Shown here: piece after piece, positions 8,118 through 16,384 of the stretch
How positions within the stretch are numbered: position 1 is the stretch's first letter
How the letters are laid out: every line of letters begins with the position of its first letter
Assembly: GCA_047974805.1 (NCBI GenBank)
Contig: JBKECS010000042.1
Location: forward strand, 1 to 52,875
Length of the DNA stretch: 52,875 nt
Direction of reading: 5' to 3'
Origin: JAJXUB01 sp047974805
GTDB lineage: Bacteria; Actinomycetota; Actinomycetes; Actinomycetales; Dermatophilaceae
Notes under the pieces: generated by a model
Told to the model about the DNA's origin: nothing
The model's database searches: none
What the model saw: only the letters and a program-made list of their open reading frames with translations
Made by a program: the position numbers and the translations under genes

Positions 8118-8525
8118 ATGTCAAAAGAACGTATCAAGGTGTTGCTGGCCAAGAAGAAGATCGATGTTCATGGTCGCGGCACCAAGCTGATCGCCCGCGA
8201 GCTGCGCGATGCCGGCATGGAAGTTGTCTATTTCCGGTTTGGTGTGGTGGACGAAATCGCCGATGCGGCCGTCCAAGAAGATGTCGATGTCGTGGCCGTG
8301 AGCATCATGACGAGCGGTCAGGTCCAGGTCGCCAGGGATCTCATGCCGGCGTTGAAGGCACGGGGGATGGATGATGCCGTCGTGATCTTCGGTGGCATCA
8401 TCCCCGAGGTCGATTACCCGGTTCTGGAAGGCCTGGGCGTCGACCGTTGCTTCCCGCCCGGTCTGCCTGGCGGTGTTGTCGCCGACTACCTCAACGGCGT
8501 TGTCGGCGCCGACGCCAAGGCATAA
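8118..8525 (+). CDS. Acyl-CoA mutase small subunit, B12-binding
   Basis: 135-aa Rossmann-like cobalamin-binding subunit. The DxHxxG motif, with the His that coordinates cobalt from below, is DVHGRG. The usual SxL is SIM in VAVSIMTS, and the GG near the nucleotide tail is FGGIIPEVD. Length and organisation match HcmB/IcmB. ATG at 8118 is preferred over the in-frame upstream start at 8103 because the protein then begins exactly at the family N-terminus (MSKERIKVLLAKKKIDVHG) and does not overlap the large-subunit gene. It needs the 6442-8106 product to make an active enzyme. Confidence 0.93.
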   Translation: MSKERIKVLLAKKKIDVHGRGTKLIARELRDAGMEVVYFRFGVVDEIADAAVQEDVDVVAVSIMTSGQVQVARDLMPALKARGMDDAVVIFGGIIPEVDYPVLEGLGVDRCFPPGLPGGVVADYLNGVVGADAKA

Positions 8526-8535
8526 GGCGGCACAT

Positions 8536-9342
8536 ATGGCGCACCTCGCTGGAGTAGATGGCCTCGGAATCGTTATCACCGGCGGCGGCGGCGGCCTCGG
8601 CGCGGCTAGCGCGGCCGAACTCGTACGCCTCGGAGCACGCGTCGTGGTCTGTGGCCGGACTCAAGGATCTCTGGACGCGGCCGTGGCGAGCATCGAGGGT
8701 GAGTCCGGTCCGGGAAAGGCCTTCGCGGTCACCTGCGACGTACGGGACCCGGAATCGGTGTCCGTCATGTTCGACCAGGCCTGGGAAAAGCTCGGCAGCG
8801 TCGACGGCGTGGTCAACAACGCGTCGGGACTGTTCCCGGTCGAAGCCGCGAAACTCACCCCCAACGGGTTCAACGCCGTGATCAAGATCGTGCTCAACGG
8901 CACCTGGCACTGCACCTCTGAAGCTGCCCGACGGTGGCTGGCTGCGGGGCGCGGCGGTGCGGTCGTCAATGTGCTGACGCCTTATGCCTGGATGGGCGCG
9001 CCGGGCATCGTGCATAATGCATCGGCCAAGGGGGGCGTCCTAGCCATGACCCGGACGCTGGGCGCCGAGTGGGGTCCGCATGGGATCCGGGTGAACGCTC
9101 TGGCCCCAGGGTGGATGCCAGTCGGTGGCACGGACTTCCTCGCCGGCGACGATCGATCACGCCAACGGCTGATCGATGCGATTCCTGTCAAGCGACTCCT
9201 CCAGCCGGAGGAGACAGCCCGGGCTATGGCCTACTTGCTTTCCCCCGATGCTGCGTACGTCACCGGTGAGGTACTCACCATTGATGGTGGGCATCATCTG
9301 TCGAAGGGGCTCTATGAGTTCGTCGACGAACTCATAGAGTGA
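8536..9342 (+). CDS. SDR, 2,4-dienoyl-CoA reductase-like
   Basis: 268-aa short-chain reductase. The cofactor motif TGGGGGLG comes first, then NNASG and the long motif VLNGTWHCTSEAARR, which is close to the VLNGTFNC block of 2,4-dienoyl-CoA reductases. As in that subgroup the catalytic Tyr lies in TPYAW and the Lys in NASAKGG, further apart than in YxxxK enzymes. It probably reduces a conjugated dienoyl-CoA or enoyl-CoA with NADPH. It is the last gene of the mutase operon, so its substrate or product is likely linked to the mutase step. The start at 8536 has AAGGCGG upstream. The last ten codons form a 30-bp perfect palindrome. Confidence 0.88.
   Translation: MAHLAGVDGLGIVITGGGGGLGAASAAELVRLGARVVVCGRTQGSLDAAVASIEGESGPGKAFAVTCDVRDPESVSVMFDQAWEKLGSVDGVVNNASGLFPVEAAKLTPNGFNAVIKIVLNGTWHCTSEAARRWLAAGRGGAVVNVLTPYAWMGAPGIVHNASAKGGVLAMTRTLGAEWGPHGIRVNALAPGWMPVGGTDFLAGDDRSRQRLIDAIPVKRLLQPEETARAMAYLLSPDAAYVTGEVLTIDGGHHLSKGLYEFVDELIE
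9310..9339. repeat. 30-bp perfect palindrome at the 3' end of the SDR gene
   Basis: A 15-base arm starting CTCTATGAGTTCGTC is followed directly by its exact reverse complement, with no unpaired centre. It encodes the last residues (LYEFVDELIE) of the SDR and ends three bases before the annotated stop's final base. As RNA it can form a hairpin with a tiny TCGA loop; as DNA it could bind a dimeric protein. It is followed 21 bp later by a second hairpin. Confidence 0.8.
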
Positions 9343-9360
9343 CAGAGAACCCCATAGACC

Positions 9361-9398
9361 AGGTTCCCCCGGCTGCGCGCGACGCGCCGGGGAAACCT
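9361..9398. terminator. Stem-loop terminator between convergent operons
   Basis: AGGTTCCCCCGGC pairs with GCCGGGGAAACCT (12 of 13 positions) around a GC-rich loop. It lies between the end of the mutase operon (9342) and the convergent end of the 9489 gene. No U-tract is evident, as is common in actinobacteria. Confidence 0.65.
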
Positions 9399-9488
9399 GC
9401 ATATGGGCGGGATCTCGCCTGGCCCGTGATGTGATGTGCCGTCCGTCGTGGGCGGTGGCTACTTGAGAAGGGGCCGGTAGCGCACGGC

Positions 9489-9929
9489 CTACTTGGTGAT
9501 GAGGTGGGGGTGCGTGTGGTATTTGCCCCCGTTGTCGGTACGGCTGCGCTGGAGGAAGGTGAACTGGCGCGTCTGGAATCGCCAGCCCTCGTCCGTACGC
9601 GCCAGGGCGCTGTCGTAGACGCCGAGGAACTCCACGCCGCCGGTGCCGTCTGGACTGCCGAACTCGTTGATGTAGTGGCGGGCCGTGGCCGTGTCGCCGG
9701 TGACCGTCACGACGCCGAGATAGGTGACCTGCACGAGGTGGGCAAAGTTGCCGAGCAGGCCGTCGAGGCGGCTGGTGATGGCGGCGTGGCCCTGGGCATC
9801 TGCCAGGCCCGGCACGATCCAGGTGCCATCGGCGACGAATAGCTCGGCGAGCTCAGAGCTGGCGCGGCGGCTGACGGCGTCGCTAAAGCGGGCCGCAAGG
9901 TCGTTGATTGCGGCGACATCGTTCGACAT
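9489..9929 (-). CDS. SnoaL/NTF2-fold protein
   Basis: 146 aa with the features of the SnoaL-like NTF2 family: an N-terminal helix (INDLAARFSDAVSRR), LFVADGTWIVPG, and later TGDTATARHYINEF and DEGWRFQTRQF strands. Members include ketosteroid-isomerase-like enzymes, dehydratases and hydrolases, so activity cannot be named. ATG at 9929 follows AGGAG with 5-nt spacing; the longer open frame to 10115 lacks support and would overlap the next gene. It is the last gene of the operon that starts at 13322. It is one of four NTF2-fold proteins in the cluster. Confidence 0.82.
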   Translation of the reverse strand: MSNDVAAINDLAARFSDAVSRRASSELAELFVADGTWIVPGLADAQGHAAITSRLDGLLGNFAHLVQVTYLGVVTVTGDTATARHYINEFGSPDGTGGVEFLGVYDSALARTDEGWRFQTRQFTFLQRSRTDNGGKYHTHPHLITK

Positions 9930-10014
9930 GAAGACTCCTGTGTTTGTCGTGAGCGTGGTGGTGATCAACGAGATGGCCCGGTCGGCCTTCGAAACGAACC
10001 GGATGTGGCCCGTA

Positions 10015-10542
10015 TCAGGGGCTGGGGATCCCCGTTCCTCGGTTCCCCCGGCCCGACAGCACGTCATCGATGCCGAAGTCAACCGTGCGCAGGAAGTTCG
10101 GCCCCTCGCAGGCAATTTGGACGAGGGTGCCTAGAGCCCTTTTTGGATGGATGAAGACTTCCTGCCATTCCGTGTCGTCGGTAAAGGCACCGTGGACCGT
10201 ATAGCCCGCCTTTTCGATGCTCGCAATGGCCGTTTCGAGCGAGTCGACCTTGAAGGTGAGGTGGTGCAGACCACCCAACGGGTTCTTGGACAAGAAGCTG
10301 TCAAGGAACGTGGAATTCGGATGCGGCTCGAGTATCTCGACAAGATGGTCGCCGTAGGACAGCTGGATGCCGCGGTAGCCCACACGCGGGTTGTCCCCCC
10401 CGCGGGCGAACTGTCCGCCCAATAGATCGACATACAGTGGCAGGGCATCCCGGATCCGCGGTACCGCGATCGCTGCGTGGTCGAATTTCGCGTGGACCGT
10501 GTCGAGCGCTTTCCGTAGTTGGGGGTCCGCTGACGAGGTCAT
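10015..10542 (-). CDS. VOC-family, methylmalonyl-CoA-epimerase-like protein
   Basis: 175-aa vicinal-oxygen-chelate protein with two beta-alpha-beta modules. FDHAAIAVPRI (metal His22), LVEILEP and GLHHLTFKV resemble methylmalonyl-CoA epimerase, which racemises the 2-position of acyl-CoAs. The last metal ligand, normally Glu in an LVE-type strand, appears to be Gln142 (TLVQIAC), which argues against a standard epimerase. ATG at 10542 overlaps the stop of the acyl-CoA dehydrogenase gene (ATGA). In a cluster with a B12 mutase, an acyl-CoA epimerase that supplies the right stereoisomer is an attractive but unproven role. The open frame extending to 10785 is only overlap with the dehydrogenase. Confidence 0.8.
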   Translation of the reverse strand: MTSSADPQLRKALDTVHAKFDHAAIAVPRIRDALPLYVDLLGGQFARGGDNPRVGYRGIQLSYGDHLVEILEPHPNSTFLDSFLSKNPLGGLHHLTFKVDSLETAIASIEKAGYTVHGAFTDDTEWQEVFIHPKRALGTLVQIACEGPNFLRTVDFGIDDVLSGRGNRGTGIPSP

Positions 10543-11696
10543 CGGCCGATCCCAGACTTGTTCAACTGCTTGGAGATCACGTTGCGCAACACCTGGTTGG
10601 TGCCGCCGGCGATTTCGTACAACTTGGTCTCTCGCCAATACCGTTCCATGCCGTACTCGACCATGTAGGAGTAGCCACCAAGAATCTGCATACCGAAATT
10701 GGCGCACTTCGTTCCCGCCTCGGAACCGTAGACCTTCGCCATTGAGGCCTCGGTGGTGCAGTCCATGCCCTGCTCGTACATCCACGCGGCTTTGTAGGTC
10801 AGCAGCCGGGTTGTCTCCAGGGACATGGCGATGTCAGCCAGCATGTGCCCCACGGCCTGGTGCTCGATGATCGGCTTGCCGAACTGCTCGCGCTGGCGGG
10901 CATAACCCAGCGCAAGGTCGAGCACACCCTGCGCCAAACCCGCGGCCTCGGCGCCGACCAGGATTCGCTCACCGTTCATGAGGTCAAAGATGAGCTTGGT
11001 GCCCTCGCCGAGTTCACCGACGAGGTTGGTGGCGGGCACGCGGACGTTTTCGAGGAAGACCTCGCACGTATGCGTTGACTGACCAGCCAGCTTGCGCAGC
11101 GGCCGCACGGTGACGCCGTCGGCATTCGTGGGGATGAGGATGACGGACAGGCCCTTGGACCCGGTCGACTCCGGATCGGTCCGGACGAATCCGAAGATGT
11201 AGGTCGCTGTGTCGGCACCGGTGGTGAAGACCTTTTGGCCGTTGATGACAAAATCGTCGCCGTCGCGGACGGCCCGGGTGGACAGGCCGGTCATGTCCGA
11301 GCCAGTATCCGGCTCGGTCAACCCCATCGCGAGGCGGATCTCACCCCTGGCGACCCTGGGCAAGATATCCCTCTTCTGCTCCTCCGTGCCGAACTTCGCG
11401 ATCCCCTTGGCGCTGAAGGTCACCGTCGGCAAGAACGCGTAGCACATGGCGGAGGAGGCCCGTGCCAGTTCTTCGACCGCGATGCAGATGGAGATCATGT
11501 CGGCATCGGAGCCCCCGTATTCCTCCGAAATAGCGATCCCGCACAGGCCGAAGTCGGCAATGGCGTCCCAGAGGGTTTGGTTGAACGTCTCGCTTCGGTC
11601 CGCCTCTGTCACCGAGGCCAACGATCCAGAGCGCTCCAACGTGGCTCGCAGGCTGGCGCGGAATGTCCGGTGTTCTTCGGTTTCGGTGAAGTCCAT
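10539..11696 (-). CDS. Acyl-CoA dehydrogenase
   Basis: 385-aa FAD-dependent dehydrogenase introducing a 2,3 double bond into an acyl-CoA. LAMGLTEPDTGSD is the first flavin/substrate signature. RQREQFGKPI and QILGGYSYMVEYGMERYWRE form the second. The catalytic base is Glu361 in YEIAGGTNQ, the position used by short- and medium-chain enzymes. Length is typical. Electrons would go to electron-transfer flavoprotein. ATG at 11696 is preceded by AGGAAGGA. It sits between an acyl-CoA ligase gene (upstream) and the VOC gene it overlaps, so the three probably act on neighbouring intermediates. Confidence 0.94.
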   Translation of the reverse strand: MDFTETEEHRTFRASLRATLERSGSLASVTEADRSETFNQTLWDAIADFGLCGIAISEEYGGSDADMISICIAVEELARASSAMCYAFLPTVTFSAKGIAKFGTEEQKRDILPRVARGEIRLAMGLTEPDTGSDMTGLSTRAVRDGDDFVINGQKVFTTGADTATYIFGFVRTDPESTGSKGLSVILIPTNADGVTVRPLRKLAGQSTHTCEVFLENVRVPATNLVGELGEGTKLIFDLMNGERILVGAEAAGLAQGVLDLALGYARQREQFGKPIIEHQAVGHMLADIAMSLETTRLLTYKAAWMYEQGMDCTTEASMAKVYGSEAGTKCANFGMQILGGYSYMVEYGMERYWRETKLYEIAGGTNQVLRNVISKQLNKSGIGR

Positions 11697-11777
11697 TGGC
11701 TGAGTCCTTCCTAGCAGAGGCCGTCTGCGGGCCTCACGGTGCGTGGTGATCCTCCGGCAAGCCGTGGCTGGGGGGGG

Positions 11778-13322
11778 TCAGCTGTCTGCGATCGTGGATC
11801 GCAGATTCTTCTTGAGGATCTTCCCGGTGGCGCTCATGGGCATCTCGGGAATGATCTGGGCCGAGCGGGGCTTCTTGTACCCGGACAGCCGTTCTGCGGC
11901 GAACGCGAGGATCTCCTCCTCGGTGGGCGTTGTTCCCGGCTTGGCGACGATGACGGCGTGAATGGCCTCGCCCCACTGTTCGTGGGGGACCCCGATGACG
12001 GCAACCTGGCTGACCGCCGGGTGGGCCTCGATGACCCGCTCCACTTCGACGGAGAAGACGTTGATCCCCCCGGTGATGATCATGTCCTTAAGCCGGTCGA
12101 CGATCGTCAGGAAGCCGTCCTCGTCGACGGTGGCCACGTCCCCGGTCTTGAGCCATTTGCCGCTGCGGGAGCGTTCCGTCTCGTCATCCATCCGGAAATA
12201 GCCGGGGGAGATGACGTCACCGGCCATCCAGATCTCCCCGGCGGTGGCGTTGTCGCGCGGGACGTCGTTGCCCTCCTCGTCCACGACACGGACCTGCACA
12301 AACGCGAAGGGTCGACCGATGGTGCCGAGATAGCGGGCCTTCTCCCCTTCCGTATGCATGTCCTCGCGACGCAGAATCGTGCCGCAGGAATAGCTTTCGG
12401 CCATGCCATAGATCGGATGGAGGACGTCGCCAAAGATCTGCTTGGCCCGACGAAGGGTGGGCACCGGATAGGGGGATCCGCCCGACATGATGCCTTGCAG
12501 GCTCGACAGATCGTAGTTCTCGACGCCCTCGTGGAACACGACCATTTGCACCATGGTGGGGACGAGAATCGTGTTGGTGACTCTGTAGCGCTCCACCAAG
12601 GCGGGTACCTTTGCGGGGTCGAAGGCCTTCGTGATCACCGTGCGGCCGCCCTTGAGTAGAACGGGGTGCAAACCGGCCGGCCCCCCGGGGTTGAAGAAGA
12701 AGGGGATGTTTTGCAGGCTGGTCCCGTTCTGCGGGACGTTCATCTCCGTCATCCAGTTTGTCAGTGATGCCAGGGCGTTGCGATGGGTCAGGATGGCAGC
12801 TTTGGGCACGCCAGTAGTCCCGCTGGTTGCGCCGAGCTGATAGGTGTCGTCGGGCTCGATGTCGATGTCCGGGTCCTCCGACGAAGCTGCCGCGATGAGC
12901 GCTTCCAGGTCCAGTGGTTGATCGTGCTCCGGACCGATGCCGATGACGTGCTTCACCGAGGGGACGTCAGGGAGCCACTTGGCGGCGGTGCTCGCGACAT
13001 CCGCGTGAACGATGACGGCCGTGGGTTCGACGTAGCCGTGGTACGAGGCGATCTCATAGGGCGCCAGCCGAATGTTGGTCGGCGCGCCGACCACCCCGGA
13101 CTTTGCGCAGGCGAAGAAGAACTCGACATATTCTGGGCAGTTCGGCGCGAACAGGGCGATCCGATCGCCCTTGGTCATCCCGAGGGAGAGGAAGGCGTTA
13201 GCCAGGCGGGTCGTGCGCTCGTCGACTTCGCGCCATGTCCGCGATAGGCCCTCGGGGGTGACGATGGCCTCGTGTTCGGGGAAGATCTTGGCGTTCTCAC
13301 GGACGATATCGCTGACCAGCAT
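11778..13322 (-). CDS. AMP-dependent acyl-CoA ligase
   Basis: 514-aa ANL-superfamily ligase making an acyl-CoA from a carboxylic acid, ATP and CoA. GATSGTTGVPKAAILTH is the adenylate-forming P-loop, YGMAES the A5 motif, TGDVATVDEDGFLTIVDR the A7/A8 hinge region, and SATGKILKKNLR holds the C-terminal catalytic Lys. Start ATG at 13322 has GAGGAG 9 nt upstream. It is the first gene of the 13322-9489 operon and faces a second ligase across the palindrome at 13386-13408. The acid it activates is unknown; two ligases in one regulon suggest that both the starting compound and a later free acid are activated. Confidence 0.93.
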   Translation of the reverse strand: MLVSDIVRENAKIFPEHEAIVTPEGLSRTWREVDERTTRLANAFLSLGMTKGDRIALFAPNCPEYVEFFFACAKSGVVGAPTNIRLAPYEIASYHGYVEPTAVIVHADVASTAAKWLPDVPSVKHVIGIGPEHDQPLDLEALIAAASSEDPDIDIEPDDTYQLGATSGTTGVPKAAILTHRNALASLTNWMTEMNVPQNGTSLQNIPFFFNPGGPAGLHPVLLKGGRTVITKAFDPAKVPALVERYRVTNTILVPTMVQMVVFHEGVENYDLSSLQGIMSGGSPYPVPTLRRAKQIFGDVLHPIYGMAESYSCGTILRREDMHTEGEKARYLGTIGRPFAFVQVRVVDEEGNDVPRDNATAGEIWMAGDVISPGYFRMDDETERSRSGKWLKTGDVATVDEDGFLTIVDRLKDMIITGGINVFSVEVERVIEAHPAVSQVAVIGVPHEQWGEAIHAVIVAKPGTTPTEEEILAFAAERLSGYKKPRSAQIIPEMPMSATGKILKKNLRSTIADS

Positions 13323-13385
13323 CGCAACGTCTCCTCAAGCGGATGGCCTGACTGGGTTGTCGTACTCTCGACCCCACGCTAGCAT

Positions 13386-13408
13386 TATCTAACGCTGAAC
13401 GTAAGATA
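13386..13408. promoter_or_regulatory. Cluster operator, site 4 (best match)
   Basis: Left half TATCTAACG, spacer ctgaa, right half CGTAAGATA. Eight of nine positions are mirror-symmetric, the best palindrome of the set. It lies midway between divergent acyl-CoA ligase genes, 63 nt from the minus start (13322) and 45 nt from the plus start (13454), so one bound dimer could control both. TAAGAT in the right half could be a -10 element for the plus gene. Confidence 0.78.
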
Positions 13409-13453
13409 GAACATTTACCAGATGTATTACTCATCGATCGGTGGAGCGTTCCC

Positions 13454-14968
13454 ATGCACTACTCAGATCTCGTCCGTGGGATGAGCACGAGTCGACCCAC
13501 GGCGGACGCCGTGGTCGGCAGCGGCCGGCGGTTGTCGTTCGCCGATGTCGACGAGCGAGCGAACCGGCTGTGCGATGCGTTGCGAACTCGCGGAGTCCGT
13601 CCGGGTGATCGGGTGGCGCTCCTGGCCGGCAATGAGCCCGAGTACGTCGAGATTCAGGCAGCATGTCTGCGGGCCGGTTTTGCGTTGGTTCCCTTGAACA
13701 TCCGATTGACCCAGCCGGAGTTGCTCTTCATTCTCAGTGACTGCACCCCTTCCGTCATCATCGGCGGCCGGGGCCTGGAGGAACGTAGCGCCGTGCTAGC
13801 CGGTTTGGCGGGCATTGCGCACCACTTCGCCCTTGGGTCCAGCCCCGCTGAGATGAACTATGAAGATGCTCTGGCCCACGCGTCAAGCACTCGTGGTGAG
13901 GAGCCGGACGACGCCGAGCTGATCGCCACCATCCTCTACACCAGTGGTACCACCGGTCAGCCCAAGGGTGCGTTGGTTACCCGACGCGCATTCACGGCGC
14001 GGGTGCTGGTCAATGCCGCGGAGCTGCAGACCACGACTGCCGACACACATTTGGCCTGCCTGCCCTTGTTCCACATCGCTGCATTCCTTACGTATGCGCA
14101 CATCGCGGTGGGAGCGACGGTGGTCATGCTGCCCGAGTTCGACCCCCTCGCCTTTGTCGACGTCGTCCGGGCTGAGCAGGTGACCACCACCGTGCTCGTG
14201 CCGACCATGATCGGGATGATCGTCGACGAGCCCGCGCTGGCCCAGACCGATCTGACCGGAATGCGCCTGATCATCTATGGGGGCGCACCGATCCACGCGG
14301 ATCTGCTGCGCCGATCACTGGCACGATTCCAGTGCGGATTCCATCAGCAGTACGGGATGACTGAGACGGGGGCGCAGACCATTCTGCGGCCCGCTGACCA
14401 CGACCCCGATGACCTGGAGAAGCTGTCTTCGGGTGGCACCGAAGCAATTTCCTTCGAGGTGCGCGTCGTTGACGCCGATGACACCCCCGTCCCCGACGGC
14501 AGTCCCGGTGAGGTCGTCTGCCAGTCGCCCACGGTCATGAGCGGCTATTGGAACCGTCCCGAGGCCACCGCCGAGACGCTGCGTGGAGGATGGATGCACA
14601 CCGGGGATGTGGGATTCCGGGACAGCCGCGGGTACCTGCACATCACCGACCGTCGCAACGACATGATCATCAGCGGTGGCGAAAACGTCTATCCGCGCGA
14701 GGTCGAGTCCGTCCTGTTGGAGCATCCGCACGTGCGCGATGTGGCAGTGGTGGGGACCTCGGATCCGACTTGGGGAGAGGTCGTCACCGCGGTTGTCTTG
14801 GCGCCGGCACCACCTACTGAGGAGCTCGCGACGTTCCTCCGCGAGCGGTTGGCGGGTTACAAAGTGCCGAGACGCTGGGTCGTCGAGGACGAGCTGCCCC
14901 GCAACGCCACGGGAAAGCTGCTCAAACACGTCATCCGCGCGGGCCTGGAAGCATCCGACGCAGACTAG
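13454..14968 (+). CDS. AMP-dependent acyl-CoA ligase (second)
   Basis: 504-aa ANL-superfamily ligase. LYTSGTTGQPKGALVT is the P-loop, QQYGMTETG the A5 motif, THE hinge lies in DVGFRDSRGYLHITDRRND, and the catalytic Lys is in NATGKLLKHVIR. It is shorter than the divergent ligase and similar to fatty-acid CoA ligases of the FadD3/MenE-like size class. Start ATG at 13454 has GGTGGAG upstream. It is transcribed alone. Its stop TAG shares the tetranucleotide CTAG (14965-14968) with the stop of the convergent FAD dehydrogenase gene, so there is no room for a terminator between them. Confidence 0.93.
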   Translation: MHYSDLVRGMSTSRPTADAVVGSGRRLSFADVDERANRLCDALRTRGVRPGDRVALLAGNEPEYVEIQAACLRAGFALVPLNIRLTQPELLFILSDCTPSVIIGGRGLEERSAVLAGLAGIAHHFALGSSPAEMNYEDALAHASSTRGEEPDDAELIATILYTSGTTGQPKGALVTRRAFTARVLVNAAELQTTTADTHLACLPLFHIAAFLTYAHIAVGATVVMLPEFDPLAFVDVVRAEQVTTTVLVPTMIGMIVDEPALAQTDLTGMRLIIYGGAPIHADLLRRSLARFQCGFHQQYGMTETGAQTILRPADHDPDDLEKLSSGGTEAISFEVRVVDADDTPVPDGSPGEVVCQSPTVMSGYWNRPEATAETLRGGWMHTGDVGFRDSRGYLHITDRRNDMIISGGENVYPREVESVLLEHPHVRDVAVVGTSDPTWGEVVTAVVLAPAPPTEELATFLRERLAGYKVPRRWVVEDELPRNATGKLLKHVIRAGLEASDAD

Positions 14969-16383
14969 TTCGTCGTCGCCGCGTGCCGGCCAGCTCGCCT
15001 GCCGAAGAACGAGCCAGGTCCGAGGCTCATCCCGCTGGCGTAGGTCTTGCCGGACTTGGTCAGATGCGCGGCGCACGCGCCTACCGCATAGAGGCCGGGG
15101 ACGGCAGAGCCATCCTCGCGGAGCGCCCTGCCGTCAGCATCCGACGTGATCCCACCGAGCGTCGTGAAGAGGTACATCGACTTGTTGAACGAGATGTCGA
15201 AGACCGCCAAGGGCGGATTCAGCGGGCACAGCCATTCGGGCTGTTTGTGGAACAGGTCATCGTGGCCGGCCGCAGCGTCGGTGTTGTACTGACGCAGGGT
15301 CTGTTCCAGGTCGGTCGGATCGACGCCCATGGCGCTGGCCGCCTCGGGGATCGATTCGAAGACACCGAGCAGCTTGTGACCGGCGGCCCGATTGGCCGGG
15401 TAGCCGAAGTTCGCCTCGTCGACCAGGAGAAATGCGGTTTGGTCGGGCTGCTCGGCGATGAAGTGCGCCTGCCTGCCGTGATAGGCGTCCTCAGCGACGA
15501 TCCGGCGTCCGGAGCTGTTGACGATGATCCCCCGAACCAGACTCTCAGGCGGATAGATCGACGCGGTGGCGATCATGCCGTCCATCGCCTCTAACGCTGC
15601 GCCGGCGGTGACGGCGAGTTCCAGCCCATTTCCATCGTTGGTCTCTATGCCCAAGGGCCTGCAGCTGTCGGAGATGAGCGGGATGTGCTCGGCGACGAGG
15701 TCGGTCCCGTAGGTGAACATGCCGGTCGCCAAGATGACCCCGCGACGAGCACGAATCTCCAACTCGCCGTCCGGACCGCTGGCGCGGACCCCGACCACTC
15801 GGTCACCCTCGACCAGGAGCGCGACGGCCTTGGTGTTCAGTCGGGTTCGTACGCCGACATCGGTGCACCGTTGCAGCAAGGAGGCCATGGCCGCATAGCC
15901 TGCGTGTTCCCCCTTGCCGGCAACTTTGTGTCCCCGCGGCGCGGGACGAGCGAGGTCCAGCCAGGGCCACGCCTTCTCGTTGCCGGTGTAGAAGAGGCAT
16001 TCTGTGGTGAAGAGGATGACGTTCTTGCCCGAGACGCTCGTGCGCTCGAACGGGACTCCCTGCTCCTCCAACCAATTGAAGTGCTCCACCGAACCCTCAC
16101 AGAACGCCTGCACCACGGCGGGGTCGGTGCCCGGTGTGGAGGCCAACATGTACGCCGTCATGTTGTCAGTGTCGTCGGCATAGCCGCAGGCTTCTTGGAC
16201 TGCCGTTCCGCCGCCGAGGTAGAGGATGCCTGAAGACAACGCGCTGGCACCTCCGCCGGCGCCGGCCCAGTCCAGGGCGAGGACCTGCGCACCGGCGTCC
16301 CGCGCTTCGATCGCGGCACAGACTCCGGCAATCCCGAGCCCCACGATGAGGACGTCAGTCGTATCCGTGGTGGTGCGCTCCAT
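14965..16383 (-). CDS. FAD-binding dehydrogenase (KstD/fumarate-reductase type)
   Basis: 472-aa flavoprotein of the FAD_binding_2 family that includes 3-ketosteroid 1-dehydrogenases and fumarate reductases. The dinucleotide motif VGLGIAGVCAAIEARDAG is at the N-terminus, followed by GGGASALSSG; RGVILATGMF and the C-terminal GLYAVGACAAH complete the FAD site. It probably desaturates a ring or chain next to a carbonyl. ATG at 16383 begins one base after the stop of the isomerase gene upstream, so the frame extending to 16617 is an artefact. It is shorter than the 31392-33041 relative. It is the last gene of the operon starting at 18759. Confidence 0.87.
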   Translation of the reverse strand: MERTTTDTTDVLIVGLGIAGVCAAIEARDAGAQVLALDWAGAGGGASALSSGILYLGGGTAVQEACGYADDTDNMTAYMLASTPGTDPAVVQAFCEGSVEHFNWLEEQGVPFERTSVSGKNVILFTTECLFYTGNEKAWPWLDLARPAPRGHKVAGKGEHAGYAAMASLLQRCTDVGVRTRLNTKAVALLVEGDRVVGVRASGPDGELEIRARRGVILATGMFTYGTDLVAEHIPLISDSCRPLGIETNDGNGLELAVTAGAALEAMDGMIATASIYPPESLVRGIIVNSSGRRIVAEDAYHGRQAHFIAEQPDQTAFLLVDEANFGYPANRAAGHKLLGVFESIPEAASAMGVDPTDLEQTLRQYNTDAAAGHDDLFHKQPEWLCPLNPPLAVFDISFNKSMYLFTTLGGITSDADGRALREDGSAVPGLYAVGACAAHLTKSGKTYASGMSLGPGSFFGRRAGRHAATTN

Positions 16384-16384
16384 G

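Noticed and set aside
6442..8525. Calling the mutase 2-hydroxyisobutyryl-CoA or methylmalonyl-CoA mutase
   Set aside because: Gene order fits, but the residues that define these enzymes (Ile90/Asp117 or Tyr89/His244) are Val79, Val112 and Gly239 here, so the substrate is left open.
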